From Holophaga sp. (GTDB lineage: Bacteria; Acidobacteriota; Holophagae; Holophagales; Holophagaceae): a DNA stretch of 8,925 bases. The stretch spans positions 1-8,925 of the forward strand of contig JAUYES010000363.1 of NCBI GenBank assembly GCA_030691225.1, read 5' to 3'. Positions 1 through 7,127 of this stretch are shown piece by piece (the first letter of the stretch is position 1; the number at the start of each line of letters is the position of its first letter). A program made the translations under genes and the position numbers. The notes below the pieces were generated by a model, which was not told the origin of the DNA, made no database searches, and saw only the letters and a list, made by a program, of their open reading frames with translations.

Positions 1-948
1 GGCACGAGCGCCGGTGGGGCTGATGGTCGGATTTGTAAGGACGCGACCCACGTTCTCGAAGCGCTCCCGCAGTTCGGGCAAGTCGCCCTTGATGCTGACA
101 TTCAGACGCGTTGCTTGGCCCGTCTTGAGGTCATAGAGGCCCAGGGCACCGAACTGTTCAAAGACGATGGCGCCGGGGCCGGCAGAGGCGCTCTTCATGG
201 CCTCACCCTTCGCCGGCAAGAGGCGGGTCACGGCCTTGGACGTGGGATCGCAGGCATAGAGCGTAGCCGGGCCTTCGCGATCGGAGAGGAAGTAGACCTT
301 GTCGCCCACCCAGATCGGGTTGAAGTCGTTGGCCTCGGTGCGGGCCAAGGGCTCGACCTTGCTGGTGGCGAGATCCGCGAACCAGAGGTTCGTGTTAAGA
401 CCGCCGCGGTACCGCTTCCAGGTGCCAAAGGGCCGGCGGAGCGGCACGTAGGCGAGCCGTTTGCCATCTGGCGAGAAACTGCCCTCGCTGGCGTTCGGCA
501 AGGGCAAGCGTTCCGGCAGGCCGCCCTCCGGTGCGATGGTAAAGAGTTCTGTGTAGCGGGAACTGGCAGTGCGGCTAGAGCTAAAGAGCACGCGCTTGCC
601 ATCCGGCGTCCAGCCCTGGACAACATCGGCCCCCGGGTGGAAAGTCACGCGCTTAGGCACACCGCCCCCCACGGGAATCGTGTAGGCGTCCACATTGCCG
701 TCGTAGCTAGCCGTAAAGGCGATCGTCTTGCCGTCGGGTGAGAAAACCGGGTTCGACTCGATGCCGATACCGGTGGTGAGTCGCTGGGCCTCGCCCCCCT
801 CGCGGGCCACGCGCCACAGGTCACCCGCATAGACGAAGGCTACGTAGGACTTACTGAGGGTAGGCATCTGCATGAGCAAAGGCTGTTCGGCGGCGGCGAG
901 GGTTGCGACGAGCCCGAGGGCCAAAGCAGTGAGACGGATGGATGGCAT
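1..948 (-). CDS. Tricorn-type protease (S41 family), N-terminal part, cut by window edge
   Basis: The 316 visible codons are open to the window edge, so the C-terminal part is missing. Residues 1-20 form a signal peptide (basic start, hydrophobic core LALGLVATL, likely cleavage after AAA at 20), so the protein is probably exported. After it comes a six-bladed-propeller-like region with PD40 motifs: SNPVFSPDGKTIAF (65-78), GWTPDGKRVLF (112-122), SFSPDGKRLAYV (157-168), WVGDKVYFLSDR (213-224) and TISPTGARA (308-316). Phrases such as LMQMPTLS, YAGDLW, GIESNPVFSPDG, YDGNVD, WKRYRGG and SAGPGAIVFEQFG are typical of bacterial tricorn proteases. In the family, two propellers precede a PDZ and an S41 serine-protease core in a protein of about 1,050-1,100 residues; those catalytic parts lie outside the window. 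The start at 948 fits the signal peptide and a GGAG eight bases upstream. It lies 67 bp downstream of the kinase gene on the same strand, so the two may be cotranscribed. Confidence 0.9.
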   Translation of the reverse strand, partial: MPSIRLTALALGLVATLAAAEQPLLMQMPTLSKSYVAFVYAGDLWRVAREGGEAQRLTTGIGIESNPVFSPDGKTIAFTASYDGNVDAYTIPVGGGVPKRVTFHPGADVVQGWTPDGKRVLFSSSRTASSRYTELFTIAPEGGLPERLPLPNASEGSFSPDGKRLAYVPLRRPFGTWKRYRGGLNTNLWFADLATSKVEPLARTEANDFNPIWVGDKVYFLSDREGPATLYACDPTSKAVTRLLPAKGEAMKSASAGPGAIVFEQFGALGLYDLKTGQATRLNVSIKGDLPELRERFENVGRVLTNPTISPTGARA

Positions 949-1015
949 AGGGGCTCCGAAGATAGGCGAGGAATCTATGCTACGTCTAATGAGGTATGCG
1001 GCTTATGCTTCATTT

Positions 1016-3730
1016 TTAATTCTTGAAGTCCACGAGCCACAGATCTGCCTGAAGGGTCTCCCGGAATAGGAACAGGGTCCGCCCATCCTGAGTCAGGCCA
1101 AAGGAAACCAGGGCGCGCTTCCCTTCTCCTCGGAATACCTCGCGCCTGCGCTTGGTTTGCATGTCTACCACCCAAAGAGCATGGGTATCCAGGTACAAGA
1201 TTCGGCGACCATCGGGTAGGAAGAAAGGGCAGGATCCTTTCTCGGTGAGTCGGGTATAGGATTCGCTGGCCGGATCGTAGATCTGAATACCGCCCTGAGA
1301 TCCATCCTCCTGGATGACCCAACCCGCGATGCGTTTCCCATCGGGGGACCACGTGTGTGGAGAGAAGCGCATCTTGGGGCCGGGGGGCGGACCCGCTGGA
1401 GGAATGGGTGTTTCCAATCGGCGGGGGTAGGGCAGGATCAGGGGTCGAGCCTCCAGATCGATGGCGACCAAGCTTTTCCCATCGGGGTTCCAAACGGGCA
1501 GGATCACTCGGGAAAGATCCGGCGATTGGGTCAGGGGTGCCAGTCCGCTGCCATCCACCCTCATGGTCCAAAGATCGAACAGGCCCCCGCGATTGGAATA
1601 GAAGACGATCTGGGTCCCATCGGGAGAGAAAACGGGAGCCCGATTCCGATGATCATCTTCCGTGAGCCTTCGGAGGCCGGACCCATCGGAACGTATCACA
1701 ACGATGTCCTCCCGGATCCCCGTCTCGGCGAAGGTCAGCAGGTCGCCCTTGGGGGAGGGTCGAGGAAAGGCCATCGCGGTCACGAAGCGGGCCAGTTCGT
1801 TGGAAGGCCCCGAAATCCTTTCTCGCTCGGGATCAAAGGAAAGGCGCTCCAGGACCCGTTCCTGTTCCAGGGCCGAAAATACTAGGCGGGGGCTCCCAAT
1901 GGAGGCTTGGAGGGAGGTCGCCCAGGGAACCGGGACCGTCACAGGCTCAGGAGCGCCCTTAACCCGGCCACTGCTTTCATCGATGGCCACCCGCCACAGG
2001 TTCATGACGCCCCCACGGTCGCTGAGGAAGTAGAGGTGGCGTCCATCCGCCGACCACGTGGGACTCCAATCCAGGGGGGCATCCTGGATAACCGGAACGG
2101 GCTGGGCCCCTTCCTCTGGGCCGATGGTGTATATGTCCCGTTGGGCACCCCCTAGGGGCACTCCCCAATAAGCAATACGACGACCGTGGGGCGACACGCT
2201 GGGCTGGTAGGCCCGGCCCTGAATGGACAAGGGACGGCCCAGTCCCGTAGCGGCGTCTACCACCCAGACCTGGCTGTGGCTTTGACTCAGGTAGGGGTCC
2301 AACACGATCTCGGTGGCCAAGGCGAGGCGCTTTCCATCGGGAAACCAGGAGGGCGTGTGGCCAAAGTCAGTGAGCCGCCGAACAGACTCGCCCGTAGCCC
2401 CCATGAGGAAGATTCCCGCACCCCCACCCTCACCACGGAAGGCAATGGCGCGCCCATCGGGGGAGAAGGCCGGTTCCCCGCAGTTTCCATCCTGAGAAGC
2501 CGTGAGGTTCGTGGCGTTGTGACCACCCACGCGCAGGGTGTAGACATCCGTCCGAGTCCCAATGGTCTTCTGGTAAGCGACGATTTGCCCATCCGGGGAA
2601 AGGCTGGGCCAGCCTTCCACCCCATCAAAGGTGGTCAGTCGCTGGAAGGTGGCTCGGGGCACCGGGTCTACCCGAACCATCCAACGCCCCAGAAAGAAGA
2701 CCATTGCCAGCGCCCCTAGGCTCAGGCCCAGGATGAGGGCCATCCTCCGGATCAACGATGTGGACCTGAACCCGGGGGGCCGAAGGCTGGGCGTGGAGAG
2801 CTGGGAAGGGGAACTGGAAAGGTGTTGCCGGATGGCATCCAGGTCCCGGGCTAGATCCCGAGTGGCGCCGTAGCGATCTCCCGGCTGCTTGGCCAGGCAG
2901 CGGTCCACGACCCAGCACAGGGGTGCGGGTAGACCAGGCACGCGCCGATCAAGGGGCTGGGGTTCCTCCCGCATGATGGCCACCAGCGTCTCCGCCACCG
3001 AGGCCCCTTGGAAGGGGCGGGTACCCGCCAAAAGTTCGTAGAGAAGAATGCCTAAGGAAAATTGGTCCGAACGAAAATCCACCCCTTTGCCCCGGGCCTG
3101 CTCAGGAGACATGTACCCCACAGTGCCCACCACCGCGCCCGGGCTGGAAACCACGGCGGCGGTGATATCCAAGCAAGGGTCCGATGAGGGGGTCTGGATC
3201 CTCCACGTGGCCAACCCAAAATCCAGTAGCTTGGCATCGCCATCCCGGGTCAGGAAAATGTTTTCCGGCTTCAGATCCCGGTGCACGATGCCCTTTTCAT
3301 GGGCTGCCGCCAGCCCACGGGCCACCTGCTCGGCGATGGACAAGGCCCGCTTGAGGGGGAGGGGACCCTGGTCGGCCATGGCTTCTCGGAGAGTCTCTCC
3401 CTCCAGTAGCTCGGTGACGACGTACCGAACGCCCTCGCATTCCCCCACATCGTAAAGGGCCAAGATATTGGGATGGGAGAGGGCTGCTACGGCCTTCGCC
3501 TCGTCGGCAAAACGGGCCAGCACCTTGGGATCCCCCGAAATCGCCTCCGGCAGAATCTTGATGGCGACCTCGCGCTCCAAACGAGTGTCCTGAGCCCGGT
3601 AGACCTCCCCCATGCCTCCCGCGCCCAGCATGGCGAGGATACGGTAGGGGCCAAGGTGCGATTCGGGAGCGAGGGACATGATGGACTCGAAGCCAGCTGC
3701 AGAGTGTTTCGGCAGACTCCCACGGATCAT
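1016..3730 (-). CDS. Transmembrane Ser/Thr protein kinase with PD40 beta-propeller sensor domain
   Basis: The product is 904 aa. Residues 28-300 are a Hanks-type kinase domain with all key residues: glycine loop GAGGMG (36-41), ATP-binding Lys58 in VAIK, probable helix-C Glu77, catalytic HRDLKPEN (150-157, Asp152, Asn157), DFG (170-172) and SPE (208-210) in place of APE. The Arg before the catalytic Asp makes it an RD kinase, a class usually switched on by activation-loop phosphorylation. A Ser/Pro-rich linker (305-322) leads to one membrane helix (about 329-349). The C-terminal 550 residues carry about 11 PD40/TolB-like motifs, with PDG or its variants near 379, 424, 464, 514, 561, 660, 703, 749, 796, 839 and 881. 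This layout puts the kinase in the cytoplasm and the propeller outside, as in PknB-like receptor kinases. The ligand is unknown. An alternative start at Met18 (3679) would begin MSLAPESHLGPYRI, closer to the usual kinase N-terminus; neither start has a strong ribosome site. Confidence 0.93.
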   Translation of the reverse strand: MIRGSLPKHSAAGFESIMSLAPESHLGPYRILAMLGAGGMGEVYRAQDTRLEREVAIKILPEAISGDPKVLARFADEAKAVAALSHPNILALYDVGECEGVRYVVTELLEGETLREAMADQGPLPLKRALSIAEQVARGLAAAHEKGIVHRDLKPENIFLTRDGDAKLLDFGLATWRIQTPSSDPCLDITAAVVSSPGAVVGTVGYMSPEQARGKGVDFRSDQFSLGILLYELLAGTRPFQGASVAETLVAIMREEPQPLDRRVPGLPAPLCWVVDRCLAKQPGDRYGATRDLARDLDAIRQHLSSSPSQLSTPSLRPPGFRSTSLIRRMALILGLSLGALAMVFFLGRWMVRVDPVPRATFQRLTTFDGVEGWPSLSPDGQIVAYQKTIGTRTDVYTLRVGGHNATNLTASQDGNCGEPAFSPDGRAIAFRGEGGGAGIFLMGATGESVRRLTDFGHTPSWFPDGKRLALATEIVLDPYLSQSHSQVWVVDAATGLGRPLSIQGRAYQPSVSPHGRRIAYWGVPLGGAQRDIYTIGPEEGAQPVPVIQDAPLDWSPTWSADGRHLYFLSDRGGVMNLWRVAIDESSGRVKGAPEPVTVPVPWATSLQASIGSPRLVFSALEQERVLERLSFDPERERISGPSNELARFVTAMAFPRPSPKGDLLTFAETGIREDIVVIRSDGSGLRRLTEDDHRNRAPVFSPDGTQIVFYSNRGGLFDLWTMRVDGSGLAPLTQSPDLSRVILPVWNPDGKSLVAIDLEARPLILPYPRRLETPIPPAGPPPGPKMRFSPHTWSPDGKRIAGWVIQEDGSQGGIQIYDPASESYTRLTEKGSCPFFLPDGRRILYLDTHALWVVDMQTKRRREVFRGEGKRALVSFGLTQDGRTLFLFRETLQADLWLVDFKN

Positions 3731-3758
3731 AACTTAGGGAACCTTGGGTCGCACGAGA

Positions 3759-3772
3759 CGGTCCTATGACCG
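3759..3772. promoter_or_regulatory. Small inverted repeat upstream of the kinase gene
   Basis: CGGTC and GACCG pair as a 5-bp perfect inverted repeat around CTAT, 28 bp upstream of the kinase start at 3730. The position suits an operator or a leader hairpin. The stem is short, no convincing -35/-10 pair was found in the 113-bp gap (3731-3843), and no second copy is present, so this is only a candidate. The gap also shows no terminator for the upstream chemoreceptor gene. Confidence 0.2.
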
Positions 3773-3843
3773 CTAAACAGATAGACGCGGCAGCCGGAGA
3801 GCGGGAAGGGGCGCTGGTGGTTGGTGATTCCGCTTTGGGCTGA

Positions 3844-5463
3844 TCAGTTGGTCTTGAACCCCGCGAGGGAGGCGGAGAGTTCCTCGGCGATGTTGGCGAG
3901 GTATTCGGCGGTCCGGTTTACTTCTTCTACCGTGGCAGCCAACTCCGTGGAAGCGGCGGCGGAGTGTTCGCTGGATTTGGCCGTTTGCTCCACCTGCGCG
4001 GCCACTTCGTCAGCGGTGCGCTCCTGTTCTTCTGTGGCCGACCCGATTTCCCGGGCTGAGCTCACCACCGCCGCGATATTTTCCTGAATGGTGCGGATGG
4101 TGGAATCGGTGGCCTGGACCGTTCGTACACCTTCCTTCATAGCGGCATCCGTTTGGCTGATGAGATCGCCGATTTCCTTGGCGGCCAAGGCGCTGCGCTC
4201 CGCCAGTTTGCGAACTTCCTCCGCCACCACCGCGAAGCCCTTCCCATGAACACCAGCCTTGGCGGCTTCGATGGCCGCGTTCAGGGAAAGCAGGTTGGTC
4301 TGCCGCGCGATGTCCTGGATAACCTGAACGGCCTTTACCATCTGCTGGGTGCTCTGGCGGATGGCCTCCATGGCAGAAACCGTGGCCGTGCCTTGATGGG
4401 CACCTTCGTCAGCGGCTTTCTGCATGGTCTCCGTGCGGAGGTTACTGCTCCGAACATTCTGGGAGACCTCCTGGATCGAGGCAGCAAACTGAGTCATGGC
4501 AGTGGCCGTGCGCTCGGATGCCATCCGCTGGCCTTCGGCGGACCGCGCGATATCACCCGTGGCTCGGGCGACCTCACTCGCGGTGGCGCTAAGTTCCGTG
4601 GAGCCCGAGGCCACACGGCTGCTAGCATCCCGAAGTTGACTGAAGAGTTCCTGAAAACGATTCAGCATGGCGTTGAAACCCTGAGCCATCAGCCCCAGTT
4701 CATCCTTGGAGCGAACTTCCACACCACGGCTGAAATCCCCCGCTACCATGCGCTCCATGCCATCGGAAACCACCCTCAGGGATCGCTGAATGCGTCCAAT
4801 TACAGCGCTCGCAACCACATACCCGAAGAGTAGCCCCACCCCCAGAAGGACCGCTTTCAGAATCCCCCCGAAGCGGACCAGGGCCGCCATCTCGGCGATC
4901 TCCCGACCTTCGATGCGGTTGGCCTCCTTGAAGGTAGCCTCTGCCAGGGCCCCAATGGCTTCGTTCATGGGCCGATCAATGCCCTTAAGTTGGGCATCCA
5001 CGGCCCGATAGGCCAACGGGTCCTTTTCTTTCCAAGTGCCCAGCGCCTCGCGATACTTGGCGCCCAGGGTGCGCAATTCTTGCAGTGCCTTGTCCACAGC
5101 CCCCGTGGGAACCTCTAGATCCTTCAAGGCGGCCTTCAGCTTGGCAAGATCCGCCTCGACCTCCTTCTCGCTCTTATCGAAGCTTGTCTTGTATTTGGCC
5201 ATCTGGGCCGGATCATGGCCCCGAATCAGGATGTTCTTCCACTCCTGCACTTCCGTCTTGAAATTGTTCTGAGCCTCTCTCGCCAGATCCCCGGCCCGAG
5301 CCACGGCCTGCATGGTTGTCGCCAGTTCAGTGGCCTGGGTGGTGAGGCGCTGAGCTAGCCAGTAGCCAGATCCCCAAAGGCTTGCGGCGATGAGCATGAG
5401 GCTTCCGACCAACAGCCAGAGTTTCCCGCGAACGGAAATGCTGTCTAGCAAAGAAAGGTGCAT
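3844..5463 (-). CDS. Methyl-accepting chemotaxis protein (4HB-HAMP-MA type)
   Basis: This 539-aa chemoreceptor has a first membrane helix at about 15-36 ([20 protein letters not shown]). A helical, charged periplasmic domain follows (about 40-195) that looks like a four-helix bundle (4HB_MCP type). The second membrane helix is at about 198-222, then a HAMP linker (about 222-275) and a long coiled-coil signalling domain. The hairpin tip that contacts CheA and CheW is clear: [20 protein letters not shown] (383-402), continuing through [18 protein letters not shown] to 424. Flanking segments rich in A, E, Q, S and T (about 285-380 and 430-530) would hold the methylation sites for CheR and CheB. 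There is no NWETF-type C-terminal tether. At 405 the tip has Val where the family nearly always has Glu (AGE becomes AGV). The start is supported by AGGAG six bases upstream. No che genes are in the window, so the signal must act on a pathway encoded elsewhere. The ligand cannot be told from sequence. Confidence 0.95.
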   Translation of the reverse strand: MHLSLLDSISVRGKLWLLVGSLMLIAASLWGSGYWLAQRLTTQATELATTMQAVARAGDLAREAQNNFKTEVQEWKNILIRGHDPAQMAKYKTSFDKSEKEVEADLAKLKAALKDLEVPTGAVDKALQELRTLGAKYREALGTWKEKDPLAYRAVDAQLKGIDRPMNEAIGALAEATFKEANRIEGREIAEMAALVRFGGILKAVLLGVGLLFGYVVASAVIGRIQRSLRVVSDGMERMVAGDFSRGVEVRSKDELGLMAQGFNAMLNRFQELFSQLRDASSRVASGSTELSATASEVARATGDIARSAEGQRMASERTATAMTQFAASIQEVSQNVRSSNLRTETMQKAADEGAHQGTATVSAMEAIRQSTQQMVKAVQVIQDIARQTNLLSLNAAIEAAKAGVHGKGFAVVAEEVRKLAERSALAAKEIGDLISQTDAAMKEGVRTVQATDSTIRTIQENIAAVVSSAREIGSATEEQERTADEVAAQVEQTAKSSEHSAAASTELAATVEEVNRTAEYLANIAEELSASLAGFKTN

Positions 5464-5642
5464 AGCGGCTCCTGGAGCTAATGAGTCGATTCACCATCGG
5501 ATGCCCAAAACGTTGTCTATATTCCTGGATTTTCACTTGTGAGGGGTATCCACATCGCCCGCAGAAACGCCCTTCACGGGAAGCTGTACCAAATTCACCT
5601 CTGGTTTGCTTTTTCGTTTATCGGTCCACGTTTTACCCAAAA

Positions 5643-6410
5643 CTATTGCGGCGGAGCACTGATGAGTTTTTCCCCAAGAACTTTGCTTCCGCTTTTCAAG
5701 ACGACCTTGAGGGTCTTGGGATCGCTGGGCCAACCTTGAGGAACCGCCACGGACTCCGTGTACGTCTGACCTGGAGCAAGGCATATGCCTCTCCCGCCAG
5801 CAGATGCCCAGCCGCTCGGGATGGAGGTGTCGGCTTTGTAGAGATTAAAGTGGAAGCGGGCCGCCACTGCCGAAGTGTTTTTCATGGCAACGCGAACCAT
5901 GCCGGATTCTACGGAGGCCGACACGAGTAGGCCTGTGTAGTGAAGATCCAAGGCAATGGTCTTCGTGTCCACCGTCTTGGATCCCTTGGTCAAGCGGACG
6001 CTCAACCCGGTTCTGAAAGGATTAGGCTCAAGCGTGATTGGCTTCACTTCGGTGTGGGTCTTGCCGGGCCCCAAGTCTTTGATGTTCAGGACGTTCGAGC
6101 CGCACGGCCCTTGATCCACGCCACCAATCAATGCGGGGCTTAGCCCGATTGTGCCCGTGAACCCCTTCATGCCGTTATTCCTGACCGTAATCTCGTACCG
6201 CCATTCGCATTCGGTTGCGGATTCAACCAGCCGCAGCGCTTCGATTTTGAAGCCATCGGCGCCGACATCGATTACCTGCACTGCCGGGACCTTCTCAATC
6301 GTCTTAGAGGGTTTCAGCTTCAAGGGTGCCTTGCCCTCCTGAGCACAGGCAAAACCTCCTGCCGCAAGGACCAACACATACAACGGGATCGTGACGCAAA
6401 TACCACGCAT
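5643..6410 (-). CDS. Secreted protein of unknown function with two tandem Ig-like (CARDB-like) domains
   Basis: I do not recognise this 255-aa protein. Residues 1-23 look like a type I signal peptide (hydrophobic core IPLYVLVLAAGGF, likely cleavage after ACA). Cys22 sits near the cleavage point, but GFAC is a poor lipobox. The mature part contains two copies of one module, about 70-154 and 170-251, offset by 98 residues: YEITVRNNG (72-80) matches VRVAMKNTS (172-180), LGPGKTHTE (113-121) matches LAPGQTYTE (211-219), and LSVRLTKGSK (136-145) matches LKVVLKSGSK (234-243). The pattern (strand with a V-x-N-x-G turn, then L-x-PG-x-T, then a valine-rich final strand) resembles CARDB or related adhesive Ig folds. 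The start at 6410 was preferred to the upstream Met at 6488 because GGAGG lies five bases before it and it places the signal peptide at the N-terminus. It lies 179 bp before the chemoreceptor on the same strand; no functional link is evident. Confidence 0.75.
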   Translation of the reverse strand: MRGICVTIPLYVLVLAAGGFACAQEGKAPLKLKPSKTIEKVPAVQVIDVGADGFKIEALRLVESATECEWRYEITVRNNGMKGFTGTIGLSPALIGGVDQGPCGSNVLNIKDLGPGKTHTEVKPITLEPNPFRTGLSVRLTKGSKTVDTKTIALDLHYTGLLVSASVESGMVRVAMKNTSAVAARFHFNLYKADTSIPSGWASAGGRGICLAPGQTYTESVAVPQGWPSDPKTLKVVLKSGSKVLGEKLISAPPQ

Positions 6411-6448
6411 GGTACCTCCAGAAAAAATCGCTTTGAGATGGGAATGGG

Positions 6449-6480
6449 CATCCAGAATATACATCCAGAAAAAGTGGATG
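6449..6480 (-). promoter_or_regulatory. Operator-like repeats with a candidate -10 for the secreted-protein gene
   Basis: On the minus strand the 9-mer TTCTGGATG occurs twice (6462-6470 and 6449-6457), separated only by TATA, so the copies are 13 bp apart. CATCCA at 6475-6480 forms an inverted half with the first copy (6-bp stem, 7-nt loop). TATATT between the copies is a fair -10 hexamer, 38 bp before the start codon. No good -35 hexamer was found at 16-18 bp. A repressor or activator site overlapping the promoter is a reasonable inference, not a demonstrated one. Confidence 0.35.
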
Positions 6481-6739
6481 GCGAGCATGCAAGCAAGTCA
6501 TAAAAAGCCATGTCACGCGAGAGCCTCAACCAAGCGGCATCACCGAGCCCGAAAGCCTTCGCGCCGAACCCTCAGGTTCACTCGACACGCTCTTCAAGGC
6601 CGCCCTGAAAATTGCGGCAATAAGGGGTAATCGCAAATGGTGTTCAAAGAGATGGGACGCGATAGCCACAAAGACGGTTTGGCGGAAAAAACCAAGGGTG
6701 CTTTTCTCTTGGTGCCCAAAAATAATCAAAATCTAATTG

Positions 6740-6901
6740 AGCCAGGATGAAGGGGATGAAAAGGAGAAAGCCACATGGCGCTTGCGCACAGCCCAAACGA
6801 ATGTCGTCGACTCTTTGGATAGGTCTTAGCAATCTAGTCCGAGGAACCAGCTCAGCAAGAATCCCGCTGATCTCATCCCTTTCATCCCCTTCATCCTGGC
6901 T
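6740..6901. repeat. MITE-like element with 22-bp perfect inverted ends
   Basis: The left arm 6740-6761 (starting AGCCAGGATGAAGG) is the exact reverse complement of the right arm 6880-6901 (ending CCTTCATCCTGGCT). The arms enclose 118 bp with no coding sequence. Each arm is itself periodic: GGATGAA starts at 6745 and 6754, with a degenerate GGAGAAA at 6763; on the right, TTCATCC starts at 6881 and 6890, with CTCATCC at 6872. The step is 9 nt throughout. No target-site duplication is evident at the ends. It may be a non-autonomous mobile element, or two inverted copies of a dispersed intergenic repeat. No transposase gene is present. Confidence 0.6.
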
Positions 6902-6980
6902 AATGGTCTTTTCCTTGATTGATTTCTATAGATCTGGCTCTTTGATTGCAACTCTGCAAAACCCCATGAACATTACGTGT

Positions 6981-7022
6981 CGGATCAAGCAAGCCATGCC
7001 GACCCTTTATGCGTTTGATCCG
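6981..7022. repeat. 8-bp inverted repeat upstream of the channel gene
   Basis: CGGATCAA (6981-6988) and TTGATCCG (7015-7022) are perfect reverse complements with 26 nt between them. The pair lies about 105 bp before the channel start and could be a divided operator. An 8-bp match over this distance can also arise by chance. Confidence 0.25.
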
Positions 7023-7033
7023 CTTTAAATCCC

Positions 7034-7046
7034 CCACGTTACGTGG
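7034..7046. promoter_or_regulatory. Palindrome upstream of the channel gene
   Basis: CCACGT-T-ACGTGG is a perfect 13-bp palindrome with a single central base, 81 bp before the channel start. The core TTACGTG also occurs at 6973-6979. A symmetric site here fits an operator for a dimeric regulator. No clear -35/-10 pair accompanies it: TAGAAT at 7098-7103 is a fair -10 but has no -35 at the right spacing. Confidence 0.3.
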
Positions 7047-7127
7047 AGACGCGCGCGCTTGGTTGCAGAAGTCAAACGAGCCCGACGCGATGCACCCTAG
7101 AATGAACTCAATCCCTATGGAGGCTCC

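Larger units (their letters stand above)
6411..7127. other. Intergenic region without a gene, 717 bp
   Basis: This gap separates the minus-strand block from the plus-strand channel gene, so it should hold both promoters. No open frame here looks like a protein. It contains direct repeats close to the secreted-protein start (6449-6470), a weak hairpin next to an A-run (6691-6713), a 162-bp element bounded by 22-bp inverted repeats (6740-6901), and two small inverted repeats before the channel gene (6981-7022 and 7034-7046). The part from about 6900 to 7030 is more AT-rich than the flanking genes. Confidence 0.7.

Noticed and set aside
1355..1885. 176-codon open frame on the plus strand
   Set aside because: It is antisense to the kinase propeller region; the repeated PDG codons there keep the opposite frames open.
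4153..4833. 226-codon open frame on the plus strand
   Set aside because: It lies wholly antisense to the chemoreceptor gene, whose domains are unmistakable; the peptide shows no family features.
5533..5613. Possible remnant of a gene end on the minus strand (peptide KPEVNLVQLPVKGVSAGDVD)
   Set aside because: The stretch looks protein-like, but upstream it overlaps the secreted-protein gene out of frame, and no family was recognised. It is too short to call a pseudogene.
6411..6488. Longer start (Met at 6488) for the secreted protein
   Set aside because: It would bury the signal peptide behind 26 residues and ignore the strong GGAGG before 6410; it would also translate the candidate operator repeats.
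6686..6713. Intrinsic terminator on the minus strand (ACCAAG/CTTGGT stem followed by T5-6)
   Set aside because: The stem is only 6 bp with an 11-nt loop, and no minus-strand gene lies upstream of it within the gap.
6747..7028. 93-codon open frame on the plus strand in the 717-bp gap
   Set aside because: It begins inside the left arm of the inverted-repeat element and translates both arms; there is no ribosome site or recognisable domain.
7098..7103. TAGAAT as the -10 of the channel promoter
   Set aside because: No acceptable -35 hexamer lies 16-18 bp upstream; TTGCAG at 7063-7068 is 29 bp away.
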